From positions 1 to 23,548 of the forward strand of contig RBNI01001241.1 of the NCBI GenBank assembly GCA_003990745.1: a stretch of 23,548 bases of DNA, in the 5' to 3' direction. Below are positions 9,600 through 16,548 of the stretch, in pieces. Positions within the stretch are counted from its first letter, which is position 1. Every line of letters starts with the position of its first letter. The notes below the pieces were generated by a model. That model did not search any database. It saw nothing but the letters and a program-made list of their open reading frames with translations, and was not told the origin of the DNA. This stretch comes from Jimgerdemannia flammicorona. Its lineage: Eukaryota > Mucoromycota > Endogonomycetes > Endogonales > Endogonaceae. The translations under genes were made by a program, and so were the position numbers.

Positions 9600-10640
9600 G
9601 GTGCATGGGTCAGATGGTTCTTGAGTTCTTGAAAAGCTTGTTGACAGAAAGCATCCCAGATGTAGGGGACATAGAGGTCAGAGTTGGGTTCCTTTCACAG
9701 GAGATTTGTCAAAGATTCTATAATGTCAGAGAAGTTCTTGACAAATTGATGGTAGTATCCAGTCAGACCAAGGAAGGACCTGAGTTCAGTGAGATTTGCT
9801 GATACAGGCCACTGTTTGATGGCTTGTATTTTCCTTAGGTCTACTTGAATTCCTTTGGCTGATACAATATATCTAAGATATTTGACTTAATTCTTGAAAA
9901 ATTCACATTTCTTGAGCTTTGTATAGAGCTTGTTCTCATGGAGGATCTTGAGGACTTGTTCAATATGCTTGAAGTATTCTTCTTTGATACTACTGAAGAT
10001 CAGGATATCATTAATATATATAAGTACAAAGATATAGAGCTGATCCTTGAAGACAGTTTGCATGAGATCTTGAAAGATTGCTGATACATTGGTGAGATCA
10101 AAGGCTATGACTAGAAATTTGTAGAGTCCAAAGGATGTCATAAAGGTAGTCTTGGGTATATCTTCTGGCTTGATTCAAATTTGGTGATATCCAGAGGTGA
10201 GATCAATCTTGGTGAAGTACTTTGCATTCTTGAAAGCATCAGAGATTTGATCTATGAGTGGTAGTGGGTAATGGTTCTTGACTGTAATCTTGTTGAGTAC
10301 TCAGTAGTCTATGTACATTCACAGAGTATCATCCTTTTTCTTGATAAATAAAACTGGAGAGCCAAAGGGTAACTTGCTTGGTTAAATGGCTTCTTGCTCA
10401 ATGAGTTCATTGAGTTCCTTCTTGACTGCTTCAATTTTGAGTAGAGACATGCAGTATATTTTCTTCTTAGGTATAGCTGTATCAGGTACCAATTTGATTT
10501 CATAGTCATGGTCTCTTAAAGGTGGTAGACTAGGTAGTTTGTCTGAGAAGACATCCTTGTACTTTTTCAGCAGTAATTTGATGCTTTTACTAATAGATAG
10601 CTTCTTGTCTTCTTTCTTTGGTCGGATCAGTACCACAAAG
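9600..10640 (-). pseudogene. Element A reverse transcriptase (broken)
   Basis: This RT domain is spread over two or more minus frames. It has KKELNELIEQEAI then PFGSPVLFIKKKD (about 10350), [30 protein letters not shown] with the first Asp (about 10200), and MTSFGLYKFLVIAFDLTN. The active-site box at 10007-10018 reads YIND where YIDD/YLDD is expected. The thumb and connection follow with LRSFLGLTGYYHQFVKNF (about 9750). The D-to-N change, stops and frame changes indicate it is inactive. It would have copied the element's RNA into cDNA inside cytoplasmic particles. Confidence 0.9.
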
Positions 10641-10799
10641 ACACAGGTAGCTTTCTTGAGGGCCTTCTTGAACTGAATTGCTGAAAGGGTAGCAATTGGG
10701 GTTCTCCTCTGAGTCTTGTCTTGCTTGACAATAATGTTGGCTCCATTCTGAATTAAGATGACTTCATTCTTGGTCCAATCAATCTGAGGGTTGTATCAT

Positions 10800-11112
10800 A
10801 TAAGCTAGGGTTTGTCTAGGATCAGGTCATGGTCTCTTAGTAGTGCTATCTCGAAATCCAAATGTCCCCAGTACTTCTGGATCTTAAGGAAGTTTAGCGG
10901 CAATTGAGTCGATTGGTAAGGTGGTATCATCTGTAGTGACAACTCCACCATTCTTGCTGGCTGGTTTGGTGAGAATCTTGAGCTTGTCAATGAGATTCTT
11001 GTTGATGAAGTTCCTGACAGCTCCACTGTCTATGAGAACATCTAGCTCTTGTTCCTTGACTAAATCTTTGAAAATGAGCATTGAATTGGCTTGGTTCTCA
11101 GCTATGCTTGTA
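10800..11112 (-). pseudogene. Element A retroviral-type aspartic protease
   Basis: Continuous with the dUTPase, the minus frame reads FKDLVKEQELDVLIDSGAV. The active-site triad Asp-Ser-Gly is at 11019-11030. NFINKNLIDKL and a variable loop follow. The frame ends at 10884, after which similarity moves to another frame, with LRDHDLILDKP near 10810. The protease would cut the Gag-Pol polyprotein. Only one copy of the motif is expected, because the enzyme works as a dimer. Confidence 0.8.
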
Positions 11113-11114
11113 AC

Positions 11115-11480
11115 TTTATCAGTGCTGCCAAAGCCTTTCTGATCTTGCTCAGTTGGAGATAGCTTGGTGACTTCTTTGATGACTGGTAGGGTGGCTCGCT
11201 CCAGAATGAGCTGTGCAATTCTGTCTCCTTCATTGATGGTGTATGGTTGGTTCTTATGGTTGACTAGCAGGACTTGCATTTCACCTCGAAAGTTAGGATC
11301 AATGACTCCAGCACTAATATCCAATGAGTGCTTAAAACTGAGGCCAGATCTTGGTGCAATCCTTGCATAATGTTCTTTGGGGATTTCAACTGAAAGGCCA
11401 GTTAGAATGAGCCTTCTTTCATATGCAGGAATAGTGACTTGTTGTACTGCTTGAAGGTCCAAACCAATGGCTCCTTTTGA
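11115..11480 (-). pseudogene. dUTPase domain between gag and protease of element A
   Basis: This is a trimeric-type dUTP pyrophosphatase domain, which hydrolyses dUTP and keeps uracil out of DNA. All five family motifs appear in order on the minus strand. GAIGLDLQA (motif I) begins at about 11474. Next are APRSGLSFKHSLDI (II), GVIDPNFRGE (III), EGDRIAQLI (IV) and KGFGSTD (V, near 11118). The key Asp of motif III and the Ser of motif II are kept. It reads straight into the protease in one frame, which is -1 relative to gag by my reading. An in-frame TAG at 11481-11483 lies just upstream of motif I. Betaretroviruses have dUTPase at the same place, N-terminal to protease. In this element it is probably an independent or ancient acquisition. 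Confidence 0.92.
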
Positions 11481-11499
11481 CTATTCTGGGCCTTGGGAT

Positions 11500-12600
11500 T
11501 GACTTGCATGAAATTGAGTATGACTTCTTATTCAAATGATTGACCTTGAGTATCTTTGGACAGGACTAGGATCCTCTTTGGTTCAGTAGTTTTCTTGGGA
11601 CATTTAGTTGCAATGTGACCAGGCTGATAGCAAAAGAAGTAAGCTCCAGCCTTCTTGAGGTGCTCTTTATCCTTGGGTGTAAGCTTGCCTTTCTTGTTCT
11701 TATCGATGGTATCTAGGTCTATGGGGGCAGGTCCAACAGTTCTGACTTTGGGTTCCTCCCTTTTGTGGTTATTGTTATTATTGAAAGGTGGTCTCTTCTG
11801 TTCAAAGTAGTGATCATAGGTGATAATATCAAATCTATTAGCAATTTTCATTACTATATCTAGGTTCTTGGGTTCTTCTAGTTCAACATGAACTCAGGTT
11901 TGACCTTTCAGGCCTTGGATATACTTGTCGACCTTCTTGTCTTTAGTGACATATGGTAATTCTAGCAGAATTGACAGGAATTGTGTATTGTATACTTGCA
12001 TAGACTTGAGTTGTTTGACATTTGTCAGATAGTCTTGCATGGTCTTAGTACTATTGACTGATTTGAATTGGTCTTGAATAGCATCAGAGAATTCACCCCA
12101 GGTCTTGATTTGGTCAGAGAATCTGGTATTCTGGATATGATTTTGCCACCAGATTGTAGCATTCTCTCAGAGGAGTGTAGCAGCGAATTGGACTAGTATT
12201 GCTTCTTCCAAATTAATCAGTTCTCTATATTGCTCCAATTGGAAAAGCCAGACATTGATAGACAGTCCTCCTCTTTGACCATCAAAGGTGTCGGGCTTCT
12301 GAGGCTTGATAGTGACTACTGTTGGATATATTAATGTCAGTAGAGATGTAGAGGTATGAGCAGAGGCCTTACTTTTCTTTCTTTCTATATGTTCTTGAAG
12401 TTGAGCAATCTGAGCTAATGCAGTCTGCAAAAGACTCTCGATGGTCCCATTTGACTGAGTAGGGTTTTGCTGTTCCTCTTCTTCTTGCTAATTGTATGAG
12501 GTATTACCTGGACTATAGGTACTGTATAAAGAGTTTCACCCATTGTCCTTTATAGTATTGTAACTGATATCTTGAGAGGTGTCTTGATAAGGCTAGGTAT
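11500..12600 (-). pseudogene. Element A gag with CCHC knuckle
   Basis: This is the structural Gag protein of the retrotransposon particle. The minus strand encodes a Gln-rich N-terminus, a helix LLQTALAQIAQLQEHIE (about 12440), PQKPDTFDG (about 12290) and NVWLFQLEQY. After a stop at about 12165 come ATIWWQN and WGEFSDAIQDQFKS, the retrotransposon-gag core. The C-terminal piece (11528-11851) has a basic linker and one zinc knuckle, FFCYQPGHIATKC. The first Cys of C-x2-C is replaced by Tyr (YFFC), which would abolish zinc binding. In-frame stops near 11515, 11890, 12165 and 12490 show decay. The N-terminal start is not resolved. Confidence 0.85.
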
Positions 12601-12605
12601 AACTT

Positions 12606-12619
12606 AACCACTGCTACCA
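12606..12619 (-). other. Primer-binding site of element A
   Basis: Two bases after the 5' LTR (minus strand) the sequence reads TGGTAGCAGTGGTT. Its start, TGGTAGCAG, is complementary to the CTGCTACCA end typical of eukaryotic initiator tRNA-Met, the usual primer for Ty3/gypsy elements. The exact host tRNA cannot be checked here. Confidence 0.7.
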
Positions 12620-12621
12620 AG

Positions 12622-13026
12622 TATAACAGTTCTAGTTTCTAAATGAGGAAGCAACTAGTTCTGGTGGTTCTAAGTAGCTCAAAGAGATACTTAAGGATTC
12701 AAGTGTTCTCGAAGGATTTCTAGGAGAAAATATTCTGAGACTTTATTTATGAGAACAAAGGGGATATTTATATAAGATCTGAAGGAAGGATCTGGAAGAA
12801 TCTGAGAAATCAAAAGAAAATACCAAGAGGAAAGTTCTCAGCAAAGATGACAAATAATGATAAATAAAGTTCTATAAGTTTCCAGAATATTCTGTGATTA
12901 GCTAAATAAGTACTAGTTAATGCTCAGTACCAAGAAGGGGATTTCTAAGTATGCAGAAAGTGCTGGAAGGTTATAGAATATTCAAGAAAGGCAGAGAAAA
13001 GAAATAAACTATGCTAGAGTGTTACA
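12622..13026 (-). repeat. 5' LTR of element A (405 bp)
   Basis: On the minus strand it starts TGTAACACTCTAG at 13026 and ends GAACTGTTATA at 12622. The ends form a short inverted repeat (TGTAACA/TGTTATA; element B has TGTAACA/TGTTACA). It contains a TATA-like box TATATAAATAT at 12764-12774 and AATAAAG downstream. The last ~200 bases align with element B's LTR, including TCTTCCAGATC, AAGTATCTCTTTGAGCTACTT and AGAACTGTTA. Confidence 0.9.
12764..12774 (-). promoter_or_regulatory. LTR TATA-like box (element A)
   Basis: TATATAAATAT on the minus strand lies in the 5' LTR. The equivalent TATAAATATCC in element B's LTR (16090-16100) occupies the same aligned place, so selection for a transcription start is plausible. 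Confidence 0.6.
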
Positions 13027-13801
13027 ATTGCTTTCGAGTCCTATAAGCTAGCCCCAGCTGAACAAAAACTAGCTACTCATGAGAAGGAACTACTAGTAAT
13101 AATATATGTACTAGACTACTGGTAATACTATCTAGAAGGTATTGAGTTTGATGTCATTACTGATCATCAATCTCTTAAGTATATCAATACCATGCCTACA
13201 AACCAAGTGGAGCCTTAAGCTTCAAACCTTCAATCTGATGATCATCTACAAGCCCAGCAAGACATTTGTAGTACCAGATGCCTTATCAAGGCACTCAGAC
13301 CTTACCACAATCATGCAAGTCACCTTGGTATCAGAATTCCTAGACCAAATCAGGCAAGCTTATAAAGAAGACATAGTTGCCACTAGAGTTTTCTCGAATA
13401 AACTCAAGAATACATATACTGTTGAGAACAATCTGATCTATCATCAAGACCAAGTCTACCTACCTGAAAACATGAATCTATACTATAAGATTTTACAAGA
13501 ACACCATGACTCCCCTCTTGCCAGTTATCTAGAAATTAAGAAGACTATCAAGAACATCCAATACCACTACTATTGGCCAAATATGGTCAAGAAAATCAAG
13601 AACTATGTTGCCAGCTGTAATCTATATCAGAACAACAAGTCTATCAACTAAGCACCTGCTAGTTTACTACAATCACTGCCAATTCCTACTAAGAAGTTCA
13701 AGTAAGTTACTATGGACTTTGTAACTCAACTACATGAACTCAATTGGTACTGATACTATTATCATATTTGTTAATCATCTGACCAAGACTATGATTACTG
13801 A
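13027..13801 (+). pseudogene. Element B RNase H end, zinc domain and integrase start
   Basis: The stretch starts in the RNase H with HEKELLVIIYVL and VITDHQSLKYIN; here the Asp of TDH is retained, unlike in A. A small deletion shifts frame near 13205. The 169-codon open part (13142-13651) then has IIYKPSKTFVVPDALSRHSD and the integrase zinc domain: EHHDSPLASYLEIKK and SCNLY, where the last Cys is Tyr. After a stop at about 13650 come LPIPTKKFK and VTMDFVTQL with the first catalytic Asp. The coding text breaks at the MITE (MITEPTT) and resumes at 14509. Confidence 0.85.
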
Positions 13802-13811
13802 ACCAACTACT
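13802..13811. repeat. 10-bp target duplication, left copy
   Basis: ACCAACTACT is repeated at 14499-14508 on the other side of the palindromic element. Removing one copy plus the element restores a continuous integrase sequence comparable with element A. Confidence 0.85.
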
Positions 13812-14498
13812 AGTGCTCCGAACGAGTCAATCCGGATAGGATTCGGATGGATTCGAATCCCATCCGGATCAACTCGGATTGGATTCGAATTCCATCCGGA
13901 TCAACTCGGATTGGATTGGAATCCCATCCGGATGGATTCGAATCAACCATTGTTTTGATTTCCAAATTGGACAATTAAATGTTTACATCAATAACTTGAT
14001 GAATAATCATCCAAATTTGATAATCTTAGTGTCATTTGAAAGCCCTTAATAAGGCCTTTCTAAATGATATCAAGAACATTAAAATCGGATTACGCGTTGC
14101 CGAGATATTAAGGAAAACATTCTATTTGACGAAATTTCCAAAATCGGCAAATCGAAGAATTTCCAAAATCGGCGATTCAGACGGTTTCCTTCATAACTCA
14201 GCAACGCATGATCCGATTTCAATGTTCTTGATATCATTAGATAGGCCTTATTAAGGGCTTTCAAATGACACCAAGATCATCAAATTTGGATGATTATTCA
14301 TTGAGTTATTGATGTAAACATTTAATTATCTAATTTGGAAATCAAAACAATGGTTGATTTGAATCTATCCGGATGGGATTTGAATCCCATCCGAGTTGAT
14401 CTGGATGGGATTTGAATCCCATCCGAGTTGATTCGGATGGGATTCAATCCGAATCAATCCGAATCCAATCCGGATTAAATTGACTCGTTAGGAGCACT
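13812..14498. mobile_element. MULE-like palindromic MITE (687 bp)
   Basis: The ends AGTGCTCC...GGAGCACT are the tips of two arms of roughly 310 bases each that are inverted copies of each other, leaving only about 60 bases in the centre. The 10-bp target duplication and very long terminal inverted repeats fit Mutator-like elements. The outer 130 bases of each arm contain short subterminal repeats such as GGATTCGAATCCCATCCGGAT. Matching internal blocks include CATTGTTTTGATTTCCAAATT and ATGATATCAAGAACATT. Open frames of 60-72 codons in both strands are mirror images of each other and not coding. CpG is abundant here, unlike in the host element, so the insertion is probably young. It encodes no transposase. 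Confidence 0.85.
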
Positions 14499-14508
14499 AC
14501 CAACTACT
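14499..14508. repeat. 10-bp target duplication, right copy
   Basis: This ACCAACTACT is identical to 13802-13811, after which integrase coding text resumes. Confidence 0.85.
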
Positions 14509-15474
14509 ATCAATACTACTATATCTGAGATCATAAGAATCTTCTTCAAGTCCATCTTTCATCACTATGGTCTACCATGAGTAATTATTAGTAATCATGA
14601 CTCAAAGTTCACCAGCTACTTCTGGCAAACCCTCTTTAAGACTCTGGGAACCCAATTGGCTATATCTACTATCTTTCATCTACAAACTGATAGACAAACT
14701 GAGTATATGAATAGAACTCTAGAACAAATGCTTAGAAACTATGTTTCTTATAAGTAAGATAATTGGGATATCTACTTGACTTATGTGAAGTTTGTATATA
14801 ACAATGCTGTCCAATCATCTACTGGTCTTTCTCCTTTTTGGTTACTCCATAGTCAAGATCCTGAGACCTCTGCAAGTCTATTCCCTTTCAAGAAAACTAG
14901 TCAAATATAAGTCCCAACTACTAAGAACCTTACAGACAAAATGAATAAACTACTTAAGATTACTACTACAAACCTTCAGAAGGCTCAATAGTATCAAGCC
15001 AAGTATACTGACAAGAAACACTGTGATGTTACTTATACTGTTAGAGATCAAGTCCTACTGTCTACTGAGAACCTCAAGATACAATCTCAAGTCAACTGCC
15101 CTTTGAATAAGTTTCAATCTAAGTATATTGGATCTTTTGAGTTCACTGAACAAGTCTCTGTATCCTCCTACCATCTCAAGCTACCTGAAACCATGAGAGT
15201 ATACCCAGTCTTTCATGTATTACATCTCAAGACCTAGAACTAGTCACCACCTTACTCTGATTGAATTCCTAAGTCTTTCACCCCTATGATTATTGAAGAC
15301 CATATTGAGTATGAAGCTGAGAAAATTCTTAACAAATGAATCCACTACCACTATCCTGAATACCTAGTCAAGTAGATGAGTTATCCTGAATATAATGCTA
15401 TCTGAGAACCACTAGTCAATCTCAAGAACTCTCAAGATCTAGTTCAAGACTTTAAGGCAAAACGTATTGCCTAA
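14509..15474 (+). pseudogene. Element B integrase core and chromodomain
   Basis: Resuming after the MITE, the plus strand reads IRIFFKSIFHHYGLP and VIISNHDSKFTSYFW. Asn again replaces the second catalytic Asp. Next are [19 protein letters not shown] with the Glu, and SSTGLSPFWLLHSQDP. The last of these is the exact site that is interrupted in element A. Then come VDKK-like TDKKHCDVTYTV, KFQSKYIGSFEF (degenerate GPY/F) and YPVFHVLHLK. A chromodomain (about 15289-15470) follows with EYEAEKILNK, YPEYLVK, YPEYNAI and NSQDLVQDFKAKRIA, then stop TAA at 15472. At least eight in-frame stops show long decay. Confidence 0.85.
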
Positions 15475-15784
15475 TCTCTATAGTGACTTTCTTGGATTAT
15501 TAATGACCTATGGCAATGACCAGTACCTTATATATCAAAAGTTTACTTTGGGACCTCAGAACTAGTAGAATATTTAATAAACAAGAAGTCTACTGAAATG
15601 AAGCTACTAGTTGAGTTTGAACCTCTCCCAGTTGGTTAGTCTGATAATAAATCCTCTGCCCTATATGAGAATAGTCAATCTCCACCAATATACCAATTCA
15701 AGTTTGAGAAATTTTGGTTAAGTATATCTAGCCTTGTGTTATCTAAGAACTTAACAAGGATGTTGGTTCTTAAGGAGAGAGAGA
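15475..15784 (+). other. Element B region between pol and LTR
   Basis: These are 310 bases after the pol stop. One plus frame is nearly open for about 80 codons (GTSELVEYLINKKST ... LKERE, one stop), but there is no domain I recognise and A has no clear equivalent. The segment ends in the polypurine tract AAGGAGAGAGAGA just before the LTR. Confidence 0.5.
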
Positions 15785-16249
15785 TGTAACAATTTTACAA
15801 TCATATTTAGTCTTAGTACATTTTTCATATCTTTTAGTCAGTCTTTTCTTATTATTTCTTGAACATTCTACTATGTTCTAGCACCTTCTACTTACTTAGA
15901 AACCTTCTTTCAGTACTCAGATACTACTAGAATATTTTTGTCTTTTCTTGACATCAAGTATCTTGTCTCAGCTAGTCTTGAAACCTTTTGAAACATTGTA
16001 GAATAGTATTAGTCAGCTTTGTTGAAAACCTATTTCTTGGCATTTCTCTTTCTTTCCAAGATTCTTCCAGATCTTTCTTTCAGATCATGTATAAATATCC
16101 TTATTCTTTGTCTGAATAAAGCTCAGAATATTTTCTCTCAGAAATTCTTCAAGAATACTTAAACCTTTAAGTATCTCTTTGAGCTACTTTAGGCCAACTA
16201 GAACTTCCAGATTTAGCTGCTTCCTCTTAAAGAAACTAGAACTGTTACA
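15785..16249 (+). repeat. 3' LTR of element B (465 bp)
   Basis: It begins TGTAACAATT and ends GAACTGTTACA, with perfect 7-base inverted ends TGTAACA/TGTTACA. It contains TATAAATATCC at 16090-16100 and GAATAAAGC at about 16112-16120. The 3' half is clearly homologous to element A's LTR, while the 5' half is mostly different, so A and B are related but separate families. Confidence 0.9.
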
Positions 16250-16251
16250 CT

Positions 16252-16455
16252 ACCATTCATGGTCTTGAGTTGGGCCATTAAAAAGATATCTTATTGGAGT
16301 TTAAAAAGTACTTGAAAAGCCATGCACATCTTGGCAACTCCTTCCTTAGGAACTTTGGAAGAGCAACCACAATCACAGCCTACTTTCAAGAATTTGATTG
16401 CTTTTTTGTATTCAGTTATCATATATTTTATGTTCAGTTTGCCTGGTTTTGTAAA
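16252..16455 (-). pseudogene. Transposase N-terminal fragment, inverted copy (left)
   Basis: About 204 bases, read on the minus strand, encode the first ~68 residues of the same transposase as at 19885. This copy is better preserved. It has TKPGKLNIKYMITEY, a cysteine cluster GCDCGCSSKVPKE, then KLQ-stop-DIFLMAQLKTMNG, with TAA probably from CAA. It is about 90% identical by eye to the right copy, apart from one 11-base indel. The inner boundary (TTTACAAAACCAGGC) is the same base in both copies. The outer edge is cut by element B's LTR at 16249. Confidence 0.8.
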
Positions 16456-16548
16456 GCCTATGAGCGATCAATATAACAAGGTAACGTCACTCCGGCGTGT
16501 CACATAAAAGCGTGGCACGCGTTGTTTATGTGTCCTTCACCATTCAAA
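16456..16548 (+). promoter_or_regulatory. Residual upstream region of the orphan gene
   Basis: Only 93 bases separate the transposase fragment from the first ATG. They are CpG-rich and include ACGTCA (a TGACGT half-site on the other strand, 16484-16489) and ACATAAAAG (16502-16510) as a weak TATA-like element. A functional promoter is not proven. Most upstream sequence has probably been displaced by the repeat. Confidence 0.3.

Larger units (their letters stand above)
5840..13026 (-). mobile_element. Ty3/gypsy chromovirus A (dUTPase-bearing)
   Basis: This is an LTR retrotransposon in minus orientation. It has a 5' LTR at 12622-13026 and a primer-binding site at 12606-12619. Its protein regions run gag, dUTPase, protease, RT, RNase H, integrase and chromodomain. 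It ends with a polypurine tract at 5877-5890 and the first ~36 bases of the 3' LTR ending at 5876. RT-RNaseH-integrase order and the C-terminal chromodomain place it in Ty3/gypsy (Metaviridae), chromovirus branch. The LINE cuts the 3' LTR, and a minisatellite retroposon (6848-8367) splits the integrase. Stops in all protein regions make it non-autonomous. The outer LTR edge at 13026 abuts the middle of element B's RNase H gene, so A appears inserted into B. Confidence 0.9.
13027..16249 (+). mobile_element. Ty3/gypsy chromovirus B, 5'-truncated
   Basis: This plus-strand element is related to A. It begins abruptly inside RNase H (IAFESYKLAPAEQKLATHEK, matching A's IAFESRKLSPAEQ). It continues through integrase and chromodomain and ends with a polypurine tract and a 465-bp LTR. 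Its 5' half (5' LTR, gag, protease, RT) is absent from the window, as expected if A inserted into it and the remainder lies left of A and the LINE. It hosts the palindromic MITE at 13812-14498. The LTR's outer edge sits inside the left transposase fragment, so B itself inserted there. Confidence 0.88.

Noticed and set aside
11470..11490. A defined -1 slippery heptamer for gag to dUTPase
   Set aside because: TCAAAAGGA lies at the overlap but does not match the standard X-XXY-YYZ pattern in the gag frame. Indels could also explain the frame change.
14036..14264. Two open frames in the palindrome, both starting MKALNKA
   Set aside because: They are inverted copies of each other created by the arms of the MITE.
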